This document shows positions 1 through 7,634 of a stretch of DNA of 55,460 nt, one piece after another. The notes below the pieces were generated by a model. It was not told the origin of the DNA. It did not search any database and saw only the letters and a program-made list of their open reading frames with translations. How positions within the stretch are numbered: the stretch's first letter is position 1; each line of letters opens with the position of its first letter. Source of the stretch: Anthropogastromicrobium sp963626545 (lineage in GTDB: Bacteria > Bacillota > Clostridia > Lachnospirales > Lachnospiraceae); contig CAVFYJ010000006.1 of assembly GCA_963626545.1 (NCBI GenBank), positions 1 through 55,460 on the forward strand, read 5' to 3'. Position numbers and translations under genes: made by a program.

Positions 1-51
1 CTGCCATCCCCAGTCCGAATGAAAACAAAAGAAGTCCGCATAAACGTTTCA
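1..51 (-). CDS. N-terminus of a small membrane protein, cut by the window edge
   Basis: The minus strand carries an ATG at 51-49 followed by 17 open codons to the window edge. The predicted N-terminus begins MKRLCGLLLFSFGLGMA, which has a basic start and then a hydrophobic stretch, as in a short membrane or exported protein. AGGG lies five nucleotides before the ATG and GGAG further up. It directly follows gerW in the same direction. From memory, very small hydrophobic proteins with a similar start occur in Lachnospiraceae, but no function is known to me. The first codons lie in the downstream arm of a 14-bp perfect inverted repeat (32-96). Only the start is visible, so identity cannot be settled here. 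Confidence 0.5.
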
Positions 52-96
52 TAAAGACCCTTTTTGGTTCCTTATTACTCCAGTTTATGCGGACTT
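32..96 (-). promoter_or_regulatory. 14-bp perfect inverted repeat around a ribosome-binding site and start codon
   Basis: Positions 83-96 and 32-45 are exact reverse complements (minus-strand arm AAGTCCGCATAAAC). The 37-nt loop holds the Shine-Dalgarno sequence and the ATG at 51-49, and the downstream arm is codons 2-7 of the small gene. On the minus strand the second arm is followed by a T-rich but coding stretch. On the plus strand the hairpin is followed by TTTTTC. It could therefore be a terminator after gerW or a translational hairpin. The sequence alone does not decide. Confidence 0.55.
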
Positions 97-118
97 TTTC
101 GTTCTGATACATTTGACG

Positions 119-517
119 TTACTTCTTATCGTCGTTTAAGATCTCATCTACTGCCTCATCGACAACCGGATCTTCTGCATTCTTGCTGGTAAAGCGATTG
201 ATCAGATCTGGTACCATATCGACCAGCTTGGTGGTCAGATCCTGATTCTTGATATTGACAATCTTTGCCATGCCCTTCTGAATGATCAGAACGGCACACG
301 GACTGATGTTTGCACCGATTCCACCTGCTGTCTTGTTGTCACTGCTCTTTTTGAATGCACCTGCGCCCATGCCGAACTTCATATCAACCAGCGGAATGAT
401 GGTGGCATCGTTCACCTGAATCGGTTCGCCGACAACAGTCTTTGAGCTGACAAAATTTTCCAGCCCCTTTAACAGCTCATCTACAGATGAACCCAAGTTA
501 GTTCCTTCCTTTTCCAT
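119..517 (-). CDS. gerW: GerW family sporulation protein (YtfJ-like)
   Basis: 132 residues, matching the usual 120-150 of the GerW/YtfJ family. In Bacillus this protein is made in the forespore and is needed for normal germination. Visible hallmarks are the N-terminal helix, a central VVGEPI...IIPLVDMKFGMGAGAF segment, a glycine-rich GGIGANISPCAVLII core, and a charged C-terminal tail. There is no signal peptide or membrane segment. An AGGAGG-type site lies about nine nucleotides upstream of the ATG. Its first 20 bases overlap the end of the DUF2953 gene, so the two are translationally linked, and DUF2953-gerW is a common pairing in spore-forming Clostridia. Confidence 0.9.
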   Translation of the reverse strand: MEKEGTNLGSSVDELLKGLENFVSSKTVVGEPIQVNDATIIPLVDMKFGMGAGAFKKSSDNKTAGGIGANISPCAVLIIQKGMAKIVNIKNQDLTTKLVDMVPDLINRFTSKNAEDPVVDEAVDEILNDDKK

Positions 518-1508
518 CTTCTTTTCCTCCTTGTCTCAGCCGTTTATACTGACGGCGTATGTTTTTATTGAGTACGACACTAAGCGCTACATATACCAGA
601 TAGCCCAAACGAATTCTTCCACGAAACGCAAGGTTTCCTTCAAGTATCAGCTCTTCTGTCTCAAACTCAGGCTCAATTACGAGATTGTCTTTTGTAAACG
701 GATACAGCATCGAAAGATACGCTAATACCTTTCCTGTCATGGACGGATCATCAAATCCAAAGTGTACGCGTCCCGTCAACTTTCGCGGTAAAATGTGACG
801 AAGCAGCCCTTTTGTACGTTTCCAAAGCGTAGCAATCGCATCCTTCATCGGCTCGGATGTCAGCAAATTCTTCCAATACTCAATTTTGTTTTTGATTTTT
901 TGAAGATTTGCCTTCGTCGCAAGAAGTTTGTCTTTTATCGCAAGAAGCTTTTTCTTAATCGCTTCAAATTTCGACCTTACAAATGCAATCGGATCTCGAT
1001 GAGGCTTTGACTTCTTTGTTTCCTGCGTTTCTTTGATTTCTTGCTGGATGCTGTCAGTTTTTTTCTCAGAATCTACTTTGATCTGTGAACTTTTTTCTGA
1101 CTGTTTTTCCGGTTGTTCTTCCAAACGCTTTGGCTCCCGCACAACCGATTCACGTTTCTCTGGCTGCGGATTCGGTGCCTTGTTCTTCTTTGGCTTCGAC
1201 TTTGCCGTTTTCTCTTTTTTCTCCTTAGGCGTTTTTTCTGCCTTTGGATAAATTGTCTTTCCAAACAGCCGAACACTCAGAACCGTTCCTCCCGATGAAC
1301 CCGATGAATATGAAATGTCGATCGACAACATGTGAAGAAGCCACGTTATTTTTACGCTGCCCAAGAGCATCTTCTTCTCACGAGTTCCTTCCCCCCGATA
1401 CCGAATTGGCACCAGAAGAATGACTGCCACTACCGTGAGAATCAATCCGATCAGCACAAGAAGGATGATGCCGATTATTTTTAATATTGTAAGTAAAATA
1501 CCTAACAT
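498..1508 (-). CDS. DUF2953 domain protein
   Basis: 336 residues. One N-terminal membrane helix (about residues 3-33, almost all L/I/V/G) leads into a beta-rich DUF2953 segment (...VPIRYRGEG). A very charged Lys/Glu/Gln/Pro insert of about 100 residues (roughly 90-190) follows, then a Lys-rich helical stretch and the C-terminal DUF2953 half with a GRVHFGFDDPSMTGKVLAYLSMLYP-like region. DUF2953 proteins sit next to gerW/ytfJ in many spore formers. Their function is unknown and a sporulation role is inferred from context. Start ATG at 1508 with AGGAGG six to seven nucleotides upstream. The low-complexity insert is longer than in many relatives and is likely disordered. Confidence 0.8.
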   Translation of the reverse strand: MLGILLTILKIIGIILLVLIGLILTVVAVILLVPIRYRGEGTREKKMLLGSVKITWLLHMLSIDISYSSGSSGGTVLSVRLFGKTIYPKAEKTPKEKKEKTAKSKPKKNKAPNPQPEKRESVVREPKRLEEQPEKQSEKSSQIKVDSEKKTDSIQQEIKETQETKKSKPHRDPIAFVRSKFEAIKKKLLAIKDKLLATKANLQKIKNKIEYWKNLLTSEPMKDAIATLWKRTKGLLRHILPRKLTGRVHFGFDDPSMTGKVLAYLSMLYPFTKDNLVIEPEFETEELILEGNLAFRGRIRLGYLVYVALSVVLNKNIRRQYKRLRQGGKEDGKGRN

Positions 1509-1552
1509 TGTCCTCCTTTCACCTTAATGCGTTCAAATTCGTTCAAATGCCA

Positions 1553-1586
1553 ATGCGAAAGGCAAAATCATTCATCATTTTCGCAT
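1553..1586. other. 8-bp hairpin between DUF2953 and the upstream gene
   Basis: ATGCGAAA (1553-1560) and TTTCGCAT (1579-1586) are perfect reverse complements with an 18-nt loop. No T-run follows on the minus strand, so this is not a clear terminator. It may be an mRNA processing or stability hairpin in the operon. Confidence 0.35.
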
Positions 1587-1594
1587 GAAACGAT

Positions 1595-1900
1595 TCAAAG
1601 CTTCAAAAATGATTTCACGTCGAAGCCACCAGTTTCCTGATACATTTCTTCGATCAAGCCGCGCACCACTTCGATTGCCTCGCTCTTGTTGGCAGCTGCC
1701 GCGATAACCGTGCGCTCATACTGCTTTTTTCGACGAAGCTCCTCGTATGCACAGATTTCCATCAGATTTTCCAACGCGACCTCTGGAAGAACCACTACAT
1801 AGAGGCTTCCGAGAGGTCGGTTGTGTTTGAGCTTCCAGGTCAGCTCAAAGCGTTTCCCAGAAACCTTCTCGCCAAGGCGGATATTCTTACACAGTTTCAA
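1595..1900 (-). CDS. Conserved hypothetical protein, possibly DUF6145-like
   Basis: 101 residues with no signal peptide or membrane helix, mixed alpha/beta and basic. The start is a TTG at 1900 (MKLCKNIRLGEKV...) with GAGAGGG seven nucleotides before it. The next in-frame ATG would delete almost half of the protein, so TTG is preferred. It lies in the same direction between the 455-residue unknown gene and the DUF2953 gene, in the part of the operon that ends with gerW. I recall proteins of this size and style as Lachnospiraceae-restricted (DUF6145), but this is memory only. No catalytic motif is visible and I assign no function. Confidence 0.6.
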   Translation of the reverse strand: MKLCKNIRLGEKVSGKRFELTWKLKHNRPLGSLYVVVLPEVALENLMEICAYEELRRKKQYERTVIAAAANKSEAIEVVRGLIEEMYQETGGFDVKSFLKL

Positions 1901-1997
1901 ATCAATCCCTCTCCTCTCTCTGCCAATGAGTTTTCAAAATCCAGATGAAGCATTTCCTTTTCTATTTTCTATCTGAAAAGGCAATTCTTCAAAATCA

Positions 1998-3365
1998 TTA
2001 AAGACTTCTGATGATCTCGATGCAGGCTAACTTTTCCGCAACATCGGAGCAGGAGGACAAACTATTCTGAATGTATTCCTCGAGCTGATTGTAATCGCGG
2101 ATAAACAGTGGAACCATAGTAACAAGCTTTGCCATGACAGCACGCGTGAGCGGCTTTGAGGATGCCTTTAAGAAGGTCTCCAGCTCAGAAATCAGCGCTG
2201 CCGTCTTCTCTTCTATATAAGAAGCCTCTACGATTTCACTGTCTTCTGTCTTCTCAATATCAGCAAAACGGCTGCTAGAAAGAAGCTTGGAAAGCACATC
2301 CAGCTTTTTAAAGGTTTCTAACATTCCCTGCTCACTTAACTGCTTTTGGCTGCTCTGCATCAGTTCATCAACCAGTGTCGATTTTTCCTGGAAGTTTGTG
2401 CTGTACTGCTCCTGAATGCCCTCAAGTGAACCCATCATTGCATTTAACGCTGCCTCATCCGTTCCCGGAGTCAGTGTAAAGGAAATGATGCCGCTGCAGG
2501 TCTTATGCTGCTCGGTCCACATACAGCCATCAGTCATGGTCAGTACACACAGATCGTTGATCAGTTCCTGTAACAGAAGCATGCGATCCATCTGCGCATT
2601 CAGTTCTTCCATGGCTGCTGCCAACGTGTCGTGAAGCTCATTCCACTCAGCCTCGTTAATAGTGGATAACGGTGCCTGACGGAAGGTCTCGACTACCTTA
2701 TAAAATTCAGGAAAGCTCTCCTGAAATTCTGCTGGCTCCTCTAACATAGCAGCGGTGCGAAGCATAAACAGCTGACCATCGACTGCATTTTTGTCGGAAC
2801 CCTTATAGGCATCCATGCCCTCTGCAAGAACTTGGAAGAAACGCTTTCTCGTCATTCGCATCGGAAGCTGTTCGATAATGGAAACAAGCATTGACTGGCG
2901 CACGGTCTGATCCGTCTCGGAGGACAGCTTCTGCAGAATCTCCTGCGTCATAGCCTCATCGCTGTAGCCCGCCTCAAGTGCAGCACCGCTAAAGCGATAT
3001 TCCAGTCGGTTTAACACATACTCATATACCGTAAAACGGTCTGTATATGCGCTTAACAGCTCCATAATCTGCTTGCTCTCTTTACGAAGCGAAAATGCTT
3101 CTTCCTCACGCTTTTCATCCAGACCGGAGGCGAGCTCTTTGTTTACACGTCCAAGCAAACCGCAATACGCTACAGACAGCTTGGAAATTCGTGTATATTC
3201 ATCAGACGGCTCCTCTCCCATGTCCAGATAAACCGGCAGGTTCATGGCAATTCTTGCCAGTGAGAGTGTTCTGGCATCAGATGTCATCATAGATGCAAAT
3301 CCGGTCAGATTGTCTTTTGTCATATGTCCGTGAGCAATCCCGCGGATGGTTGAATTGGTCTTCAT
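1998..3365 (-). CDS. Large helical protein of unknown function
   Basis: 455 residues, predicted almost wholly alpha-helical, acidic and rich in Leu, Glu, Met and Ser, with no signal peptide or membrane segment. It is probably a cytoplasmic scaffold or regulatory protein. I recognise no domain, Walker motif or metal-binding cluster. It starts 22 nucleotides after pgsA, so it is co-transcribed with rimO-pgsA, and it precedes the genes leading to gerW. The start at 3365 (MKTNSTIRGIAHGHMTK) has only a GGGG eleven nucleotides upstream. A second Met at residue 15 is an alternative start. Its place between phospholipid synthesis and sporulation genes is the only hint about its role. Confidence 0.7.
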   Translation of the reverse strand: MKTNSTIRGIAHGHMTKDNLTGFASMMTSDARTLSLARIAMNLPVYLDMGEEPSDEYTRISKLSVAYCGLLGRVNKELASGLDEKREEEAFSLRKESKQIMELLSAYTDRFTVYEYVLNRLEYRFSGAALEAGYSDEAMTQEILQKLSSETDQTVRQSMLVSIIEQLPMRMTRKRFFQVLAEGMDAYKGSDKNAVDGQLFMLRTAAMLEEPAEFQESFPEFYKVVETFRQAPLSTINEAEWNELHDTLAAAMEELNAQMDRMLLLQELINDLCVLTMTDGCMWTEQHKTCSGIISFTLTPGTDEAALNAMMGSLEGIQEQYSTNFQEKSTLVDELMQSSQKQLSEQGMLETFKKLDVLSKLLSSSRFADIEKTEDSEIVEASYIEEKTAALISELETFLKASSKPLTRAVMAKLVTMVPLFIRDYNQLEEYIQNSLSSCSDVAEKLACIEIIRSL

Positions 3366-3387
3366 AATTATTTATTCCCCGTATTTT

Positions 3388-3927
3388 TTACTTCTGGTCT
3401 GATAATACATCCAGATTGTGTGAAATATAGTCGACCAGTGAAATAATGGTAAGAATCAGAGCGGCATATTTTGCAATGGTGGTCAATACAGCAAGTGCTG
3501 GGATATCCATGATTAACAGGATACACATGATCATCTGAAATACAGTCTTTGCTTTTCCCCAGATTCCTGCCGCAATTACACGGCCGTTCTCAGCGGCAAT
3601 CAGACGAAAACCGCTGATAATAAATTCTCTTGCTACAATGATAATTACAATCCATGGCTCCAGTGTGCCAAGTCCGACAAAGCAGATCATCGCAGAGCAG
3701 ACAAGTAGCTTATCTGCCAGTGGGTCCATGAATTTTCCGAAGTTTGTGATCAGGTTGTACTTTCTTGCGATCGTACCGTCAAGCTTATCGGTGATAGATG
3801 CAATCGCAAAAATAGCTAACGCTGCCCACTTGCCCCAGCTAATTGGAAGTAGCTCAAATAATACAAAAAACGGGATCAGTATTACGCGCAGCATCGTCAG
3901 TTTATTCGGCAGATTCATGTTCTTCAT
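3388..3927 (-). CDS. pgsA: CDP-diacylglycerol--glycerol-3-phosphate 3-phosphatidyltransferase
   Basis: 179 residues, the normal length for PgsA. This integral membrane enzyme makes phosphatidylglycerol phosphate, the first committed step to phosphatidylglycerol and cardiolipin. The CDP-alcohol phosphotransferase signature D-x2-D-G-x2-A-R-x8-G-x3-D-x3-D is complete (DKLDGTIARKYN...FGKFMDPLADK, about residues 50-76), with five to six hydrophobic helices around it. The ATG at 3927 has GGAG six nucleotides upstream. A further in-frame codon at 3939 lacks such a site. The first 26 bases overlap the end of rimO. Confidence 0.95.
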   Translation of the reverse strand: MKNMNLPNKLTMLRVILIPFFVLFELLPISWGKWAALAIFAIASITDKLDGTIARKYNLITNFGKFMDPLADKLLVCSAMICFVGLGTLEPWIVIIIVAREFIISGFRLIAAENGRVIAAGIWGKAKTVFQMIMCILLIMDIPALAVLTTIAKYAALILTIISLVDYISHNLDVLSDQK

Positions 3928-5254
3928 ACAATTCTCCAATCAAATCATATTCATCTGAGCCGGTAACTACTGCCTCAGCAAAATCACCGGACATCAGTGC
4001 TTCTCCTGATTTTATAAAAATGTAACCGTCAATGCCCGGCGCATCCATGTAGGTACGTCCGACATACGCATGCTCGTCTGGAAGATAGCCCTCGATCATA
4101 ACGAGAAGCTTCTCGCCAATGCAGTCCGCCTCAAAATCAAAGGAAATCTCCTGCTGAAGCTCCATGACAGCATCTCTTCTTGCCTTCTTGACCTCCTCAT
4201 CGATCTGGTCTTCCATCTCAGCAGCCGGTGTGCCCTCCTCTGGGGAGTACGTGAAAACACCAAGGCGCTCAAAGCCTACCAGATCGACAAAGGAAAGCAT
4301 ATCCTGGAAATCTTCCTCAGTCTCGCCCGGAAATCCTGTGATCAATGTCGTTCGAAGAACGATATCTGGAATCTCGGTACGAAGCATCTCGATTTTATCT
4401 AACAGCTCCTTGCGGTTTGTGCGTCTTCCCATCTTCTTTAAGATGCGGTCAGAAGAATGCTGGATTGGCATATCCAAGTAATGGCAAATCTTCTTTTCTT
4501 CCTTCATCACCTGAACCAGCTCCGGTGTAATCTCCTCTGGATAGCAATATAACAGACGAATCCAGACAATGCCCGGAATGCGACACAGACGATGAAGAAG
4601 CTCTGGAAGCATCTTCTTTTTGTAAAGATCGATTCCGTAAACGGTTGTCTCCTGTGCGACAAGAATCAGCTCTTTTACGCCCTCTGCTGCCAGTGTCTTT
4701 GCCTCTTCCTCGATCTCCTCCATCGGCACACTAACATAAGCGCCGCGCACAGACGGAATGACACAATAGGTACAGCGCTTGTTACAGCCCTCTGCGATCT
4801 TTAAATACGCATAGTGGCCGCCGGTCGTAAGAAGTCTCTTTGTCGCGTGGCTGTTTAACACGCCAGTCGGCATCAAATTTTTTGGCTTTTTACCAGCAAG
4901 CGCTTCACGCACAACATCTGCAATGGTATGCCATGCGCTGATGCCAAGGATACCGTCAAGCTCTGGCAGCTCGGCCATCATCTCATCCTGATAGCGCTGG
5001 GAAAGACATCCGGTCGCAATGAGCGCCTCCAACTTTCCCTCAGTCTTGTAGCGTGCCAGATCCAGAATGTTCTGGATGCTCTCTTCCTTTGCATCGCCGA
5101 TAAAGCAGCAGGTGTTAACAATGATAATCTCAGCCTGCTCTTCATCATCTGTAAATGTACATCCCTCATCTGCAAGAATGCCGAGCATCTTCTCGGTATC
5201 CACTAAATTCTTATCGCAGCCGAGGGATACAATCATAACTTTTTTATTCAGCAT
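3902..5254 (-). CDS. rimO: Ribosomal protein S12 methylthiotransferase RimO
   Basis: 450 residues. This radical-SAM enzyme adds a methylthio group to an aspartate of ribosomal protein S12. N-terminal UPF0004 domain with cluster cysteines (SLGCDKN near residue 10, NTCCF near 48, TGCLS near 82), radical SAM C-x3-C-x2-C motif (GCNKRCTYC, about residue 155), and a C-terminal TRAM domain from about residue 380. The SLGCDKN form and the absence of tRNA-type features favour RimO over MiaB/MtaB. The ATG at 5254 has GGAG seven nucleotides upstream and overlaps the end of rpoZ by 11 bases. Confidence 0.95.
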   Translation of the reverse strand: MLNKKVMIVSLGCDKNLVDTEKMLGILADEGCTFTDDEEQAEIIIVNTCCFIGDAKEESIQNILDLARYKTEGKLEALIATGCLSQRYQDEMMAELPELDGILGISAWHTIADVVREALAGKKPKNLMPTGVLNSHATKRLLTTGGHYAYLKIAEGCNKRCTYCVIPSVRGAYVSVPMEEIEEEAKTLAAEGVKELILVAQETTVYGIDLYKKKMLPELLHRLCRIPGIVWIRLLYCYPEEITPELVQVMKEEKKICHYLDMPIQHSSDRILKKMGRRTNRKELLDKIEMLRTEIPDIVLRTTLITGFPGETEEDFQDMLSFVDLVGFERLGVFTYSPEEGTPAAEMEDQIDEEVKKARRDAVMELQQEISFDFEADCIGEKLLVMIEGYLPDEHAYVGRTYMDAPGIDGYIFIKSGEALMSGDFAEAVVTGSDEYDLIGELYEEHESAE

Positions 5255-5558
5255 CTTCTGTCTCCGAGCCTTCAGAATCTGAGAAGGAAAGTGGATTCTC
5301 CATATTGGTTACTGGTGTGAAATCGTCCTCGCCTTCCTTTGTGATATGAACCTTTCCCTCGCGGATTTCCTCTACTGCGATGGAAAGTGGCTTGTAGGTG
5401 GAAACGCGGTCAGCAAGCGGCTCCTGTCCGTTTACGATCTGGCGCGCACGCTTTGCAGATGCAATAACCAGAGAATAACGACTGTCGATTTCTGGCTCGT
5501 TCTCATCGCGAACCTCGTTCAGTGTCTTTAATAACTCATTATAAGATGGATGGATCAT
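5244..5558 (-). CDS. rpoZ: RNA polymerase omega subunit
   Basis: 104 residues. Omega helps assembly and stability of RNA polymerase by binding the beta-prime subunit. The diagnostic region is SRYSLVIASAKRARQIVNG (about residues 26-44), followed by the conserved segment leading into AVEEIREGK. The C-terminal tail is acidic and longer than the minimal family fold. It starts with AAGGAG eight to nine nucleotides before the ATG. Its place after gmk and overlapping rimO is the common Clostridia order. Confidence 0.93.
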   Translation of the reverse strand: MIHPSYNELLKTLNEVRDENEPEIDSRYSLVIASAKRARQIVNGQEPLADRVSTYKPLSIAVEEIREGKVHITKEGEDDFTPVTNMENPLSFSDSEGSETEDAE

Positions 5559-5655
5559 TTTTTTATTCTCCTTGTCTTTTTATTTTTTTGTTTATTGATC
5601 ATTGCGTCATCAATAACCGATTAAACAACTGCTCTTTCACTATCCTTTTGAATGA

Positions 5656-6273
5656 TCAGAGTGTCTTTAAATCGTCCTTGATGGCTGCAACAAACTCTTT
5701 GTTAAATTTTACTGCGTGATGTGTGCTCTGCATCAGCTCATGAAGTTCTTTTACGCACACATCTAAATCATCGTTTACAATCACATAATCGTACTGATCC
5801 ATGTAAACGCCTTCCTCAACCGCACGCTTTAAACGCTTCTCGATAATTTCAGGCCTTTCGGTTCCTCTGGAGGTCAGACGTCTTCGAAGCTCTGCAGCTG
5901 ACGGCGGTGTGATAAAGATCAGGATGGTATCCGGGTAGATTTTCTTTACCTGCATGGCTCCCTGCATCTCAATCTCAAGAATGACATCCTTACCGGCTTT
6001 CAAATTTTCCTCAACAAATCCGAGCGGTGTTCCATATCCCTTATCAACATAGATTGCGCTCTCCAGAAAATACCCTTCTGCCTTTCTCTTTACAAACTCC
6101 TCATGAGAGATGAAGTAATACTCTCTTCCATTTTCCTCTCCTGGTCTTGGTGCGCGGCTTGTGCAGGATATGGAAAGTGCATACTGTGGATTCTTACACA
6201 GTTCCTTCATTACCGTTCCCTTTCCTGAACCGGAAAAACCGGAAACTACAAATAAATTGCCTCGTTTACTCAT
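5656..6273 (-). CDS. gmk: Guanylate kinase
   Basis: 205 residues, typical length. It catalyses ATP + GMP to ADP + GDP. P-loop GFSGSGKGT (about residues 13-21), GMP-binding segment SCTSRAPRPGEENGREYYFIS (about 36-56), lid region with the RRRLTSRGTE arginines (about 128-137). The start overlaps the last codons of remA by eight bases, and the ATG is preceded by GAGGAAGACG. The remA-gmk-rpoZ order is conserved in Firmicutes. Confidence 0.96.
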   Translation of the reverse strand: MSKRGNLFVVSGFSGSGKGTVMKELCKNPQYALSISCTSRAPRPGEENGREYYFISHEEFVKRKAEGYFLESAIYVDKGYGTPLGFVEENLKAGKDVILEIEMQGAMQVKKIYPDTILIFITPPSAAELRRRLTSRGTERPEIIEKRLKRAVEEGVYMDQYDYVIVNDDLDVCVKELHELMQSTHHAVKFNKEFVAAIKDDLKTL

Positions 6274-6535
6274 CGTCTTCCTCCTGTATCTGTGTCTTTC
6301 CCGCTGTCAGATTGCATCTGGTACAAAGCGTATCCGGCGTAAGCGCCGAGAGAACCAGATGCCCGCTTCCAGTAAGAATCACCGACTTTGTCTTTCTGCC
6401 CTGTGTTGCATCCACAGCGCTTCCTTTGCTTCTCGCCTCGCTGATCATGCGCTTCATCGGCGCGGAATCAGCCCTGCAGATCGATACGATCTGACCGGAA
6501 TTGATAAAATTGCCAAACCCGATGTTTACAAACAT
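6266..6535 (-). CDS. remA: RemA family DNA-binding regulator (DUF370)
   Basis: 89 residues, the full family length. In Bacillus RemA is a small DNA-binding activator of biofilm-matrix operons. The N-terminus MFVNIGFGNFINSGQIVSI, the SAPMKRMISEAR segment and the DATQGRKTKSVILTGSGHLVLSAL core are all present. This core holds the basic residues linked to DNA binding. AGGAG lies six nucleotides before the ATG. It follows yicC and overlaps gmk, as in many Firmicutes. The local target genes cannot be told from this window. Confidence 0.93.
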   Translation of the reverse strand: MFVNIGFGNFINSGQIVSICRADSAPMKRMISEARSKGSAVDATQGRKTKSVILTGSGHLVLSALTPDTLCTRCNLTAGKTQIQEEDDE

Positions 6536-6567
6536 ACAAAACTCCTATTATTTCTATAAAGAAACCT

Positions 6568-7446
6568 TTATTCGATGTTCTGAACCTGCTCACGTATCTT
6601 TTCGATCTCAGTCTTCATGTCGATCGCTACATCTGCAAGGGTGACATCATTGATCTTTGAAAGCGTGGTGTTCGCTTCACGGTTCATCTCCTGAGCCAAA
6701 AAATCAAGCTTTCGTCCGATGCTTCCGCCGCCACACAGTGCTTCCTTCATATGACTGATGTGGGTGCGAAGACGAACCATTTCCTCATCAACACAAATCT
6801 TATCCGCGTACAGCGTAACCTCTGCTGCAATGCGATTTTCATCAATCACCGATGCGTCAAGAAACTCTCTTACCTTCTCGGTGAGACGAACGCGATATTC
6901 CTGTACCATTACCGGTGCTCGATCGGTCACTGCATCGACTAACTCATCCATGTGATCCAGCTTTGCAAGCAAGTCTTTTTTCAGCTGCTCACCCTCAGTC
7001 TCACGCGCCTGTACCATTGCCAGACAGGCCTCTCTTACTGCGGTCTCAATATCTGGCCACAATTCCTTTGCATCCGTATCCTTCTGCTCCATCGTGAAAA
7101 CCTCCGGCATACGCGCAAGATCCATCAGCCTCAAATTGTTCTGAAAGTGAAACGTATCGGCCATCTGTGCCATGTGTTCCATATAGGCTTTTGCAATCTC
7201 CTCATGATAACACAAAACAGTCTCGTCATCTGATTCTTTCTCATAGCTGATATACATGTCTACTTTTCCGCGCTGCAGCTGTTCTTTCACGAGACTGCGG
7301 ATAGCGGTCTCAAAGCAGTTAAAGATCTTTGGCATCTTGATAGAGAGATCCAGATACCTGTGATTTACTGATTTCATCTCTACGATGATCTTATGCGATT
7401 CGCCCGCTAATTCAAAACGTCCGAATCCGGTCATACTTCGTATCAT
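6568..7446 (-). CDS. yicC: YicC/YloC family endoribonuclease
   Basis: 292 residues. The N-terminus IRSMTGFGRFE is the hallmark of the YicC-like family. The C-terminal DUF1732 part has CVDEEMVRLRTHI...GRKLDFLAQEMNREANT (about residues 215-258), with conserved E, R, H, K, D and E residues. Members act as endoribonucleases in Escherichia coli and Bacillus. This is the first gene of the operon reading into remA-gmk-rpoZ-rimO-pgsA. A near-consensus promoter lies 50-80 bp upstream, divergent from rqcH. AAGG lies ten nucleotides before the ATG. Confidence 0.92.
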   Translation of the reverse strand: MIRSMTGFGRFELAGESHKIIVEMKSVNHRYLDLSIKMPKIFNCFETAIRSLVKEQLQRGKVDMYISYEKESDDETVLCYHEEIAKAYMEHMAQMADTFHFQNNLRLMDLARMPEVFTMEQKDTDAKELWPDIETAVREACLAMVQARETEGEQLKKDLLAKLDHMDELVDAVTDRAPVMVQEYRVRLTEKVREFLDASVIDENRIAAEVTLYADKICVDEEMVRLRTHISHMKEALCGGGSIGRKLDFLAQEMNREANTTLSKINDVTLADVAIDMKTEIEKIREQVQNIE

Positions 7447-7498
7447 AACATATTAGCCTTTCCGGCAGCTGCTTTTATAGTGCAGACTACGACTTATT

Positions 7499-7527
7499 AT
7501 TATACGCTAATTTAATTCTATCGTCAA
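7499..7527 (-). promoter_or_regulatory. Sigma-A type promoter of the yicC-remA-gmk operon
   Basis: On the minus strand TTGACG (7527-7522), a 17-bp spacer and TATAAT (7504-7499) give an almost perfect housekeeping promoter. The predicted start site is about 45 bases before the yicC ATG. Confidence 0.75.
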
Positions 7528-7545
7528 CTTGCAATCGAAGAAAGA

Positions 7546-7574
7546 TTGCGTTTTTTTTTGCATTCTGCTATACT
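7546..7574 (+). promoter_or_regulatory. Sigma-A type promoter of rqcH with extended -10
   Basis: TTGCGT (7546-7551), 17-bp spacer, TATACT (7569-7574) preceded by TG at 7566-7567. It lies 60 bp before the rqcH ATG. The spacer holds a run of ten T, and the -35 overlaps a small inverted repeat (7531-7549). Confidence 0.6.
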
Positions 7575-7634
7575 GTCAAATATCAGGGTCCCATTGTCTG
7601 TACGGGACTGATTTAGGAAAGGTTGATTTACACT

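Noticed and set aside
1033..1298. Open frames on both strands over the DUF2953 charged region
   Set aside because: They are shadows of the Lys/Glu/Ser-rich coding sequence, with no ribosome-binding site or protein-like composition.
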